Assembly: GCF_003268675.1 (NCBI RefSeq) | Contig: NZ_CP029378.1 | Location: forward strand, 5,704,001-5,768,000 | Direction of reading: 5' to 3' | Origin: Streptomyces bacillaris | Lineage (GTDB): Bacteria > Actinomycetota > Actinomycetes > Streptomycetales > Streptomycetaceae | DNA length: 64,000 nt | In this document: positions 52,654 to 61,113 of the stretch, piece after piece | Position numbering within the stretch: the stretch's first letter is position 1 | How the letters are laid out: each line of letters begins with the position of its first letter | The notes under the pieces: model-generated | What the model saw: the letters and a program-made list of their open reading frames with translations, nothing else | Told to the model about the DNA's origin: nothing | The model's database searches: none | Program-made: the position numbers and the translations under genes

Positions 52654-53708
52654 CGGGCCGCACCCTCCGCCGAGACCCCCCGGGCGATCGACGCGAAGAC
52701 CCGCAGCGACTCCGTACCCGGGGCGAAGTACCCCGCGTGCCCCTGGGTGTCGTAGGCGGGGATGCGGCGGGCCCCGAACGCCGGGTCGGTGGGGTCGGCG
52801 CCATGGCCGAGCCCGGCGAACCGCACGCTCGGCACATCGTCGATCCAGTCGTCCGGGGCCTTCGCCGCCCACACCCGGGCCCGCGTCCGCAGCGCGTCCA
52901 CGTCGTCGGCCCGCATGCCGGGGGAGCCGAGGACCACCAGGTCGGTGGCGGGCAGGCGGTGGGCGGCGAGCCCGCAGACGACCGAGCCGTAACTGTGGCA
53001 GAACACAGCTGGTTCGGGCAGCCCGTCGGCGATCAGCCCCTCGGTGAACCGCTCCAGCCGCCCGGCGCCCGCCTCGGCGAGCCGCCCGGTCGCGGCGTCG
53101 ATGCCGACGCCGACGGGGGTGGTGTACCCGGCCCAGGCGATGACGGCGGTGTCCGGACCGGCCGCCTTGTGCAGGGTCCTGGCCATACCGGGCGGGGCGC
53201 CGTGGGCGGCGACCTTCCGGTCGAAGGTCCCCGCGTCGTTGTCGGAGCCGGGCACCACCAGCGAGACCCGGCGCGCGGTGCGCAGCTCCCCGAAGACCTC
53301 GGCGACCTGGCCGCGTCCGCGCGGATCGAAGGCGAGGATCTGCCGGCCGGGCGCGGCGAGCGAGCGGTAGCGGGGATCGTCGGAGGCGGCCAGTGCGAGG
53401 GCGTTGGCGCGGTAGCGCAGCTCCAGGGGCGCCCCGTCGAGGTTGCCGACGACGGACGGATGCCGCACGAGAAGGAGTTGACGCTCAGGGTCGCCCAACC
53501 CGGCGAAGAAGGCGCCCACTTCGGCGGGGGTCGAGCGCTCCGGATCGGGCAGCTCACCGCCCAGCGTCCGGTCCGCCCGCCACGACGTGCTGCCGGGCGG
53601 CGGCCCGGTCAGCGCCTGCTGCGCATCCCCCGAAACCCAGCCCGCCGTCCCCGTCACCACGCTGGTGGCCAGTGCCAGCGCGGCCACCGTCCTCGCGTAT
53701 CGGCGCAT
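52650..53708 (-). CDS. DUF1023-type alpha/beta hydrolase, exported
   Basis: A 352-aa alpha/beta hydrolase with an N-terminal signal or anchor (VAALALATSVVTGTAGWV). The nucleophile elbow is CHSYGSVVCG; the DUF1023 features RQILAFDPRGRGQVAEVFGE and GLGHGADPTDPAFGARR are present. ATG 53708 has GGAGGG 5 bases upstream. It is coupled by ATGA to the membrane acyltransferase gene downstream. A close paralogue lies at 57100-58308. The substrate is unknown; esters in the cell envelope are plausible. Confidence 0.85.
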   Translation of the reverse strand: MRRYARTVAALALATSVVTGTAGWVSGDAQQALTGPPPGSTSWRADRTLGGELPDPERSTPAEVGAFFAGLGDPERQLLLVRHPSVVGNLDGAPLELRYRANALALAASDDPRYRSLAAPGRQILAFDPRGRGQVAEVFGELRTARRVSLVVPGSDNDAGTFDRKVAAHGAPPGMARTLHKAAGPDTAVIAWAGYTTPVGVGIDAATGRLAEAGAGRLERFTEGLIADGLPEPAVFCHSYGSVVCGLAAHRLPATDLVVLGSPGMRADDVDALRTRARVWAAKAPDDWIDDVPSVRFAGLGHGADPTDPAFGARRIPAYDTQGHAGYFAPGTESLRVFASIARGVSAEGAAR

Positions 53709-53838
53709 CGTGCCCTCCCTCTCTGCCGCCGCACCGATCGGCGCGACCGGGAGGAAGGTAGGAAGAGGACGGGTGAGGGGGCGTCACACCGAGGAGCCAA
53801 CTCCGATGTACTACCGGGGTAGGGGGTGGGGCACATCC

Positions 53839-53931
53839 CGGCTCGGAACTACGCCCCCGCGTCTCTCCCGGGCCGGAGCTACGCCCCCGCCTCCCCTCAC
53901 GGGCCGGGAGCTACGTCCCCGCGTCCCCCGG
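53839..53931. repeat. 31-bp tandem repeat, 3 imperfect copies, at the response-regulator gene end
   Basis: Units 53839-53869, 53870-53900 and 53901-53931, each with (G)AGCTACGCCCCCGC-like core. The third covers the stop codon and last codons of the response-regulator gene; the others fill its 3' flank. Confidence 0.75.
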
Positions 53932-54600
53932 AGTCACCAGCCCCGACTCGTACGCGAAGATCACCGCCTGCGCCCGGTCCCGCAGGTCCAGCTTGGCCAG
54001 CACACGGCCGATGTGCGTCTTCACGGTCTGCTCGGCCAGCACCAGCCGCTCCGCGATCTCCTGGTTCGACAGGCCCCGGGCGATCAGCTCCAGCACCTCG
54101 CTCTCGCGCGGGGTCAGCCCGTTGAGCCGCAGCGCCTGCTTGCCCCGCGTCACCTTCGAGGGCCGCTGGGCCGCGAAGTCCGCGATCAGGCGCCGGGTCA
54201 CGGAGGGCGCCAGCAGGGCGTCGCCCGCCGCCACCACCCGTACCGCCGCGATCAGATCGGCCGGCGGGGCGTCCTTCAGCAGGAACCCGGAGGCGCCCGC
54301 GCGGAGCGCCTCGTACACATAGTCGTCCACGTCGAACGTGGTCAGCATCAGCACCTTCGGGCGGTGCACCACCCCCACCGGAGGGCTCAACAGCTCGCGG
54401 GCGGCGGCCAGTCCGTCCATCTCCGGCATCCGGACGTCCATCAGGACCACGTCCGGGTGCTGGTGGCGGCTGACCTCCACGCCCTGCCTGCCGTCCGCCG
54501 CCTCGCCCACCACGTCGATGTCGCTCTGCGCGGACAGCAGCGCCGCGAACCCCGCCCGCACCATGGCCTGGTCGTCGACGATGATCACGCGGATGGTCAC
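53911..54600 (-). CDS. NarL/LuxR-family response regulator
   Basis: A 229-aa regulator with a receiver domain (acidic IIVDDQ, phospho-acceptor Asp in VVLMDVRMPEMDG, Lys in FLLKDAPP) and a LuxR DNA-binding domain (LTPRESEVLELIARGLSNQE). GTG 54600 overlaps the kinase stop (GTGA), so kinase and regulator are co-translated. The signal and targets are unknown; neighbours on the same strand include the envelope hydrolase and acyltransferase genes. Confidence 0.94.
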   Translation of the reverse strand: MTIRVIIVDDQAMVRAGFAALLSAQSDIDVVGEAADGRQGVEVSRHQHPDVVLMDVRMPEMDGLAAARELLSPPVGVVHRPKVLMLTTFDVDDYVYEALRAGASGFLLKDAPPADLIAAVRVVAAGDALLAPSVTRRLIADFAAQRPSKVTRGKQALRLNGLTPRESEVLELIARGLSNQEIAERLVLAEQTVKTHIGRVLAKLDLRDRAQAVIFAYESGLVTPGDAGT

Positions 54601-55943
54601 AGGTCCTCCGAAGGGGATGGGGCGGGCGGGGACGCGGGCGGTGGAGCGGCCGGGGGCAGCGGTATCCGGGCCGCGACCCGGAACCCGCCGTCAGGCAGCG
54701 GGCCGACGTCCAGCGTGCCGCCGGTCAACCGTACGCGCTCCCGCATCCCGACCAGCCCGTGCCCGGTCCCGCTCGTCTCCAGCGGTGAACTACGACCGGC
54801 GGCGGGCCCGTTGACGACGAGCACGACGAGGTGGTCGATGTCCGTCGCGACGAGGACCCGGGTCCGGGCCCCCGGCGCGTGCCGCACCACGTTGGCCAGC
54901 GCCTCCTGCACGATCCGGTACGCCGACAGGTCGACGGCCGGCGGCACCTCGCCCAACTCCTTGGAGAGCGAAAGATCCACGGGCAGCCCCGCACGCACCG
55001 TCGCCTCCACCAGCTGCTGGAGCCGGTCCAGCCCCGGCTGCGGCGCCCGGTCCCCCTCCGTACCGTCGCTCCTCAGCACCGACAGCAGCCGCCGCATCTC
55101 GCCCAGCGACTCCCGCGCGGCCGCCGCGATCGCCGTGAACTCCTCCTCGGCGGCCTTCGGCAGCCCGCTGATCCGGTACGGCGCCGAGTCCGCCTGCACG
55201 GTGATCACCGACATGTGGTGGGCGACCACATCGTGCAGCTCGCGCGCGATCCGGGTCCGCTCCTCCAGCAGCGTGCGCTGCGCCCGCTCGGCCTCGCTGA
55301 TCGTCTCCTGCTCGGCGAGCCGCCGCTGCGCCACGCCCCGCTCCCGTACCGCCCCGCCGATCACCAGCACCACCGCGCCGAGGATGGTGAGCAGCAGGGC
55401 GCTCCCGCTGCTGCGGTCCGGGGCGATCAGGTGCAGCACGGCTCCGGCCCCACCCGTCACCGCCCAGACGGCGATCACGGTCCGCCGCGTCTCCCGGAGC
55501 CCGAGTGCCAGCAGCAGGAAGAGATAGGCGACGATCCCCGGAGGGGTCCATGGCCAGACCTCGTCCCGGCCGGCCGGCTGCGCCAGCAGCACCAGCGCGC
55601 CCAGGACGTCGGCGGGGAAGATGATCCACCACGCCTGGAGGGGGCGGTGGGCCAGCATCAGCAGCGGCGCCGCCTGGGCCACGCCGAGCGCCCCGGCCAG
55701 CGCGCCGGACACGCCGTACTGCGAGGTCAGGACGGTGATGGTGACCGGGATGAAGGTCGCGGCCAGCGCAAGGACGACGACGTACGGAAGCAGTCGCTGC
55801 CAGAGTTTCGGTGCACCGGCCAGCAACGGCGTGGACGGGTGGGACGCGTGGGACAGCCCGTGGCCCAGCTCGCGCAGATTGCGGCGGGCGGCGCTCAGCA
55901 GGCCGTCGGCGGGCGGCGGGGGCCCGGCGGAGGAAGTGGACAT
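54597..55943 (-). CDS. Membrane sensor histidine kinase (HisKA_3)
   Basis: A 448-aa kinase. About five hydrophobic segments occupy residues 50-205 (LLPYVVVLALAATFIPVTIT onward). The HisKA_3 motif RIARELHDVVAHHMSVI carries the phospho-acceptor His, and the ATPase domain has a good N-box (VQEALANVVRHAPGA) and G-box (SGTGHGLVGMRERV). It is intact, unlike the GAF kinase at 19-21 kb. The C-terminal 25 residues are Pro-rich. Pairs with the overlapping response regulator. Confidence 0.94.
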   Translation of the reverse strand: MSTSSAGPPPPADGLLSAARRNLRELGHGLSHASHPSTPLLAGAPKLWQRLLPYVVVLALAATFIPVTITVLTSQYGVSGALAGALGVAQAAPLLMLAHRPLQAWWIIFPADVLGALVLLAQPAGRDEVWPWTPPGIVAYLFLLLALGLRETRRTVIAVWAVTGGAGAVLHLIAPDRSSGSALLLTILGAVVLVIGGAVRERGVAQRRLAEQETISEAERAQRTLLEERTRIARELHDVVAHHMSVITVQADSAPYRISGLPKAAEEEFTAIAAAARESLGEMRRLLSVLRSDGTEGDRAPQPGLDRLQQLVEATVRAGLPVDLSLSKELGEVPPAVDLSAYRIVQEALANVVRHAPGARTRVLVATDIDHLVVLVVNGPAAGRSSPLETSGTGHGLVGMRERVRLTGGTLDVGPLPDGGFRVAARIPLPPAAPPPASPPAPSPSEDL

Positions 55944-56104
55944 GACCGGGCCAGCCTAGGAGGACGACCGCCACCGGCACGTCATACCAGGGTCCCGAAC
56001 CCGGCCCGGCCCACCTCATACCCGGGTACGGGGTGGCGTGGCCGAACCTGCGGCCCGAGCCCGCCCCGGACCCGGGGCCGTACGGAACCTCACGCTCCGC
56101 CAGT

Positions 56105-56142
56105 GGCCGAGCGGGCCGGTACCGGCCGAGCGGGCCGGTACG
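56105..56142. repeat. 19-bp direct tandem repeat with internal palindrome
   Basis: Two copies (56105-56123, 56124-56142), identical except the last base, of a GGCCGAGCGGGCCGGTAC-type unit just past the stop of the DUF4429 gene. Their junction forms the perfect palindrome GGCCGGTACCGGCC (56114-56127), which may act as a weak terminator. Confidence 0.6.
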
Positions 56143-56146
56143 GGCC

Positions 56147-57013
56147 TCACAGCTCCGCGAGCAGCTCCGCCTTCTTCGCGCTGTACTCGTCGTCCGTCAC
56201 GAGCCCCGCCTGATGCAGCTCCCCGAGGTGATGTATCCGCTCGGCGATGTCCGCCGGGTCGCGCCGCCCGGCGTTCACCAGGACCGGGGCCGGGACGGCC
56301 GGCGCGCTCGCGGTCCGGCGTACGGATTCCAGTACGGCGGCGGCGAAGGGCAGCGACTCGTGCACCGGCCCGTAGCCGAGGCCGAAAAGCACCGCCGCGG
56401 GATCCTGGTCCGCCGCGACCCCGACCTCGGCACCCTCCCGGGGCAGCAGGCGGAGGTGGCCGTCCAGGGCCTCGGGGGAGCGCCACTCGATTCCGGCCAG
56501 TTCGCTCACCCGGTACGTCTGGTCCCCGGCCTTCCACTTCGCGCTGGAGGCCCCCGTCCAGAACCACCGGAAGGAGACCCGCTCCCCGTCGAAACCGGCC
56601 CGCCCGTCGTAGGCCTTGAACTGCATCGGCGCCTCGGGCGCGGCGACCAGGAAACGGTCGGCGGGCTCGTCGGACGCGGGGCCCAGACAGGACTGCAACT
56701 CGTCCGCGTAGTACTCCGCGAGCAGCTCCCGCTCGGCCGGAAGCACCAGGCGGTAGGGGTCGCACCCCTCCTTGAGTTGTCCCGCGGCAGCCTCCAGGAG
56801 CGGGTCGGCACCCGGTCTCGGGACCGCACGCAGCACCACCGTGTCCCGCTTGCCCGGGGTCAGCGTCACCGACGACAGCGCAGCATGCGGGATGCGGCGC
56901 TCCCGCAGGCTCTGCAAGAGCTTCGGCGTGCGAATACCCCGTTCGAAGCGGATGAGCACGGAGTCGGCGTCGAACTCCCAGGTGGCATGAATTCCGGCCA
57001 GCACATCACCCAT
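56147..57013 (-). CDS. DUF4429/SHOCT domain protein
   Basis: A 288-aa protein with tandem DUF4429 units (ATWEFDADSVLIRFERG; APMQFKAYDGRAGFDGERVS) and a C-terminal SHOCT helix pair (IAERIHHLGELHQAGLVTDD, ending EYSAKKAELLAEL). SHOCT ends often mediate oligomerisation. ATG 57013 is chosen over ATGs 57034 and 57022 because TACGAT sits at -13 to -8, a leaderless-type start. Function unknown in all species I know. Confidence 0.85.
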   Translation of the reverse strand: MGDVLAGIHATWEFDADSVLIRFERGIRTPKLLQSLRERRIPHAALSSVTLTPGKRDTVVLRAVPRPGADPLLEAAAGQLKEGCDPYRLVLPAERELLAEYYADELQSCLGPASDEPADRFLVAAPEAPMQFKAYDGRAGFDGERVSFRWFWTGASSAKWKAGDQTYRVSELAGIEWRSPEALDGHLRLLPREGAEVGVAADQDPAAVLFGLGYGPVHESLPFAAAVLESVRRTASAPAVPAPVLVNAGRRDPADIAERIHHLGELHQAGLVTDDEYSAKKAELLAEL

Positions 57014-57099
57014 GTGCCTCATCGTATGCGGCACAGGCGCGCACGTCCCCCCTCGGCGTAAGTCCCAATTAATCGGCTTGTCACGCAGCTCTACGCGCG

Positions 57100-58308
57100 T
57101 CAGGTCTCCCGTTCACCGGAAATACCACTGCGGCATGCGCCATCGGCGGTTGCACAGCGGACCGATCCATATGCGCCGACCCCGATCGCGGCGAGGTTGC
57201 CGAGGCTCTCGGTGCCGGGTTCGAAGTAGCCGCTGTGCCCGGAGGCCCCGGCCGCCGAGACCAGCCGGGCGCCGAAGGCCGGGTCGACCGGGTCGGCGCC
57301 GTGGCCGATCCCGCCGAACTCCAGGTGCGGCACGTCCTCGATCCAGTCGTCCCGGTCCCGCATCGCCCAGATCCGGGCGTCGGTGTCCAGCCGGGCGGCG
57401 CTCTCGGCCCGCATCCCGGGGGACCCGGCGACCGCGATGTCGGCCACCCGGCGGGGGGCCTCGTCGGCGGCCACCCCGCAGACCACCGAGCCGTAGCTGT
57501 GGCAGAACAGGGAGACCGTGGACGTGCCGGGCAACGCCCCCACCAGGGCGTTCAGCCGTACGGCACCCTCCGCCGCGAGCCCGCCGAGCATCGCGTCCAT
57601 GCCGAGTCCGGCGGGGGCGGTGTAGTCGGCCCAGGCGATGACGGCGGTACGGGTCCCGGGGGCGGCCGCGCGCTCCGCCCCGTACAGGGACTTCGCCATG
57701 CCGACGGGCGCGGAGTTGACGCGGCGGGTCCGCTCCAGGGTCAGCAGCTCGGTGTCGACGCCCGGGACGACCACGGAGACCCGCGAGGCCCGGTCCAGGT
57801 CGCCGAAGACCTCGGCGGCGCGGCCCCGGCCCGCCGGGTCGAAGGCCAGGATCTGGCGGTCCTTCGCGAGCATCGACCGGAAGCGGTGCATCCGCCGGGC
57901 CGCCTCGTCGCGGCCGAGCGCGGTGAGCCCCTCGTCGTACGTACGCCGCTGCTCCACGGCCGCCGCGCGCTTCAGGGCCAGCCGGTTGGCGTGGTAGCGC
58001 AGGGCGACCGGGGCGCCGTTCAGATTCCCCACGATCGAGGGATGCCGGTCCGCGAGCGCGAGCCGCTGCCCCGAGGTGAGCGTGGCGAAGAAGTGGGCCA
58101 TCCGATAGGCCGGAGCCCCGACCTCCGGCAGCGCACGGCCCACGGTCCGGTCCCGCGCCCAGGAGGCGAGGGCGAGCTCCCGCTCCCCCTCCGCGTGGCG
58201 GTCCTGTACGGCGGACCAGCCCGTGGTCGCCAGCATCACGAACACGACGGCCACGGCGATCAGCGCACGCCAGGCGGTCAGGCTGGGGGAGGAGTCGAAA
58301 GAAGTCAC
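57100..58308 (-). CDS. DUF1023-type alpha/beta hydrolase, membrane-anchored paralogue
   Basis: A 402-aa hydrolase closely related to the protein encoded at 52650-53708. It shares CHSYGSVVCG, RQILAFDPAGRGRAAEVFGD, GGIGHGADPVDPAFGARL and the SGYFEPGTESL end. It has an N-terminal hydrophobic anchor (ALIAVAVVFVMLATTGWSAV). The GTG at 58308 has TAGGGT 8 bases upstream and no ribosome site. Two such paralogues flank the two-component system within 6 kb, which suggests duplication and a shared envelope function. Confidence 0.85.
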   Translation of the reverse strand: MTSFDSSPSLTAWRALIAVAVVFVMLATTGWSAVQDRHAEGERELALASWARDRTVGRALPEVGAPAYRMAHFFATLTSGQRLALADRHPSIVGNLNGAPVALRYHANRLALKRAAAVEQRRTYDEGLTALGRDEAARRMHRFRSMLAKDRQILAFDPAGRGRAAEVFGDLDRASRVSVVVPGVDTELLTLERTRRVNSAPVGMAKSLYGAERAAAPGTRTAVIAWADYTAPAGLGMDAMLGGLAAEGAVRLNALVGALPGTSTVSLFCHSYGSVVCGVAADEAPRRVADIAVAGSPGMRAESAARLDTDARIWAMRDRDDWIEDVPHLEFGGIGHGADPVDPAFGARLVSAAGASGHSGYFEPGTESLGNLAAIGVGAYGSVRCATADGACRSGISGERET

Positions 58309-58359
58309 TGCGCCACACCCTAGGAGACGGGCACGGGCGGCCGTGATTCAGGTGAGACA

Positions 58360-58498
58360 CATCACCCGGCTGCGGGCACGTCACCCGGTCGCGGACCGGC
58401 ACCGGGCCTGCCACCCGGTCGCGGGCGCGTCACCCGTCCGCGGGTCCGGTCACCCGGCTGTGTGTACGTCACCCGCCTGCGGCACGTCACCCTCCGGG
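58360..58498. repeat. Degenerate 18-24-bp tandem repeats at the TetR gene end
   Basis: About seven diverged copies of a CGTCACCCGG(T/C)-CGCGGG-like unit. The last copies lie inside the TetR coding sequence and give its C-terminus a repeated G-D-V pattern; the rest fill the gap to the DUF1023 gene. Confidence 0.6.
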
Positions 58499-59154
58499 CC
58501 CTCCGGCCGGCGCCACTCGCCCGCCAGGGCCGGGACCAACTGGTCCAGGTACTCCTCGGTGAGGTCGCGCAGCGCCTCCACGCTCGAATCGTGGCCCTGG
58601 CCCCACAGCTGCCCGGTCACCCGCATCACCCCGGAGAACGCGGCGACGGCGACCCGGGGGCGCGGATCCCGCTCCACGTCGAGCCCCTCGCGCTCCGCGA
58701 TCAGCCGGGCGATCTGGTTCTCCAGGGCGATCCCGCGCCGCATATGGGCGGCCAGCAGGGAGGGCGTCGACTCGATCATCTGGTACGTCCGCATGTGCAG
58801 CTCCACCGTGATGACCTCCTCGATCGCCTCGCCGATGCTGTTCCAGGCGCAGAGCACCGCCCGGCGCATGGCCTCGAAGGGGGCCTCGCGGGCGGGCCGG
58901 CGGCGCAGCTCCGCGATGAAGCGGGACTCCACCATCTCCTGCACGGCGAAGGTCACCTCCTCCTTGCTCGCGAAGTAGCGGAAGAAGGTGCGCTGGGAGA
59001 CGTCGACCGCCTCGACGATCTCGTCGACGGTGGTCCGCTCGTACCCCTGGGTGGTGAAGAGTTCGAGGGCGGCCCGCAGCAGGGCGTCACGGGTGCGCTG
59101 CTTCTTGCGCTCACGCAGTCCGGGCCGGGTCACGGCGCTCTGCCCGTGGGTCAC
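58450..59154 (-). CDS. TetR-family regulator of the divergent DHA2 efflux gene
   Basis: A 234-aa TetR repressor with a standard helix-turn-helix (LFTTQGYERTTVDEIVEAVD, then VSQRTFFRYFASKEEVT), close to regulators of EmrB/QacA-type pumps. GTG 59154 has GAGGA 8 bases upstream. Its C-terminal tail is repeat-derived. Divergent from the efflux gene, with strong inverted repeats in between, so it very likely represses the pump until a drug binds. Confidence 0.93.
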   Translation of the reverse strand: MTHGQSAVTRPGLRERKKQRTRDALLRAALELFTTQGYERTTVDEIVEAVDVSQRTFFRYFASKEEVTFAVQEMVESRFIAELRRRPAREAPFEAMRRAVLCAWNSIGEAIEEVITVELHMRTYQMIESTPSLLAAHMRRGIALENQIARLIAEREGLDVERDPRPRVAVAAFSGVMRVTGQLWGQGHDSSVEALRDLTEEYLDQLVPALAGEWRRPEGPEGDVPQAGDVHTAG

Positions 59155-59208
59155 GTACGAGTCCTCTTTCCGCTTGTTTGTCCAGGTCAGCTTACCTGTG
59201 AGCTACGC

Positions 59209-59263
59209 GACAGTTACTGACTAGTGAATGCGTTTGTCAACTGTCAGTAGCTGTCACTAGTCT
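59209..59263. promoter_or_regulatory. Divergent tetR/efflux operator and leaderless promoter
   Basis: A 13-bp inverted repeat with one mismatch: GACAGTTACTGAC (59209-59221) and GTCAGTAGCTGTC (59243-59255). Three ACTAGT hexamers (59220, 59256, 59273) add a second layer. For the pump gene, TTGTCA (59234-59239) and TAGTCT (59258-59263) form a promoter with 18-bp spacing, and the -10 ends 6 bases before the ATG. TetR binding would cover it. Confidence 0.7.
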
Positions 59264-59269
59264 CCGCGT

Positions 59270-60889
59270 ATGACTAGTCAGACCACCGTCGAGAAGGCGC
59301 CGCGGGAGCCCGGGAACGGCCCCGCACCCGCCGCGGCCAAGGGGCTTCGCGGCCACCCCTGGCTGACCCTGTTCGCCGTCGCCATCGGCGTGATGATGGT
59401 CGCGCTCGACGGCACGATCGTCGCCATCGCGAACCCCGCGATCCAGAAGGACCTCGGCGCCACGCTCGCCGACGTCCAGTGGATCACCAACGGCTATCTG
59501 CTCGCCCTCGCCGTCGCGCTGATCACCGCGGGCAAGCTCGGTGACCGCTTCGGCCACCGGCAGACCTTCCTGATCGGCATCGCGGGCTTCGCGCTCTCGT
59601 CCGCGGCGATCGGTCTCTCCGGCGAGATCGCGCTGGTCATCCTCTTCCGTGTGTTCCAGGGACTCTTCGGCGCCCTGCTGATGCCCGCCGCGCTCGGTCT
59701 GCTGCGCGCCACCTTCCCCGCCGAGAAGCTGAACATGGCCATCGGCATCTGGGGCATGGTCATCGGTGCGTCCACCGCGGGCGGCCCCATCGTCGGCGGT
59801 CTGCTCGTCGAGCACGTCAGCTGGCAGTCGGTCTTCTTCATCAACGTGCCGGTCGGCATCGTCGCGCTCGTCTTCGGCCTGGTGATCCTCAAGGACCACC
59901 GCGCCGCCAACGCGCCGCGCTCCTTCGACATCTTCGGCATCCTGCTGCTCTCCGGCGCGATGTTCTCCCTCATCTGGGGCATCATCAAGGCCGGTGAGTC
60001 CTGGGGCTGGGGCGGCGTCTGGACGTGGGTCTTCCTCGGCCTCGCGCTCGCGCTCTTCCTCGCCTTCGGCGTCTGGCAGACGCAGGTGCGCGAGCCGCTC
60101 GTCCCGCTGGCGATGTTCCGCTCCGTCCCGTTGACGGCCGGCACCATCCTCATGGTGCTGATGGCGTTCGCCTTCATGGGCGGCCTCTTCTTCGTGACGT
60201 TCTTCCTCCAGGGCGTCCACGGCCTCAGCCCGGTCGACAGCGGACTGCACCTGCTCCCGCTGACCGCCATGATGATCGTCTCCTCGCCGGTCGCCGGTCT
60301 GCTCATCACCAAGTTCGGCCCCCGCGTCCCGCTGGTCGGCGGCATGGTCTGCACGGCCGTCGCCATGTTCGGCATGACGACGCTCAGCGAGTCCACCGGC
60401 ACCTTCGCCATGTCCCTCTGGTTCGCCCTGCTCGGCTGCGGCCTCGCCCCGGTCATGGTCGGGGCCACCGAGGTCATCGTCGGCAACGCGCCCCTGGAGC
60501 TGTCCGGTGTGGCCGGTGGCCTCCAGCAGGCCGCCATGCAGGTCGGCGGCGCGCTCGGCACCGCCGTGCTCGGCGCGGTCATGTCCTCCAAGGTCAGCTC
60601 CGACTTCGCCGGCAACTGGTCGGACGCGGGCCTGCCCGGCACGCCCGACCCGGCTCTGGAGAAGGCCGCCGAGTTCGGCATGGTCCCGGTCGACGCGCTC
60701 TCCCAGGCACCCGGCATGACGCCGGAGGTCGTCGGCGCGATCGGCAAGGTCATCCACGACACGTTCACGTCCGGCATGGGCCTCGCCTTCACCGTCGCGG
60801 GCGTCGTCGCCGTCATCGCCGCCGGTGTCGCCACGTTGACGAAGCGCGGCGAGAACGCCGAGGCGGGCGCCGGAGTGGGCCACATCTAG
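59270..60889 (+). CDS. DHA2-family (EmrB/QacA) multidrug efflux MFS transporter
   Basis: A 539-aa, 14-helix proton-driven exporter. Motif D1 is VALDGTIVAIANPAIQKDLG in helix 1, motif A LGDRFGHRQTFLIG, and motif C IGASTAGGPIVGGLLVEHVS. ATG 59270 fits a leaderless start. The divergent TetR gene is its probable regulator. Substrates are likely hydrophobic drugs or the strain's own metabolites. A strong terminator follows. Confidence 0.95.
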   Translation: MTSQTTVEKAPREPGNGPAPAAAKGLRGHPWLTLFAVAIGVMMVALDGTIVAIANPAIQKDLGATLADVQWITNGYLLALAVALITAGKLGDRFGHRQTFLIGIAGFALSSAAIGLSGEIALVILFRVFQGLFGALLMPAALGLLRATFPAEKLNMAIGIWGMVIGASTAGGPIVGGLLVEHVSWQSVFFINVPVGIVALVFGLVILKDHRAANAPRSFDIFGILLLSGAMFSLIWGIIKAGESWGWGGVWTWVFLGLALALFLAFGVWQTQVREPLVPLAMFRSVPLTAGTILMVLMAFAFMGGLFFVTFFLQGVHGLSPVDSGLHLLPLTAMMIVSSPVAGLLITKFGPRVPLVGGMVCTAVAMFGMTTLSESTGTFAMSLWFALLGCGLAPVMVGATEVIVGNAPLELSGVAGGLQQAAMQVGGALGTAVLGAVMSSKVSSDFAGNWSDAGLPGTPDPALEKAAEFGMVPVDALSQAPGMTPEVVGAIGKVIHDTFTSGMGLAFTVAGVVAVIAAGVATLTKRGENAEAGAGVGHI

Positions 60890-60956
60890 GAACCACCCCC
60901 AGGAAGTGGACCGGATGCGGGGGCCAACCCCCGTACGCCGTCAACACAGCGCACAC

Positions 60957-60990
60957 GACAGCCCCGCCGAACCCTTTCGGCGGGGCTGTC
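60957..60990 (+). terminator. Strong terminator after the efflux gene
   Basis: Perfect 15-bp stem (60957-60971 with 60976-60990) and a 4-base loop, 68 bases past the stop codon. Confidence 0.85.
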
Positions 60991-61113
60991 GCCTATCAGG
61001 GTGGCGTGGGCCGTCCGCTCTTCCCCGGACCCCGCCGGGCTGGTCAGGGTGGTCAGGACAGCGCAGCCGCCGACGACCGGCGGCGCGCACACGACCACGG
61101 GGGTTGATCCACC

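Noticed and set aside
59237..60883. 548-aa minus-strand frame opposite the efflux gene
   Set aside because: Acidic repeat-like translation made by the antisense of a membrane protein; the plus-strand transporter is unambiguous.
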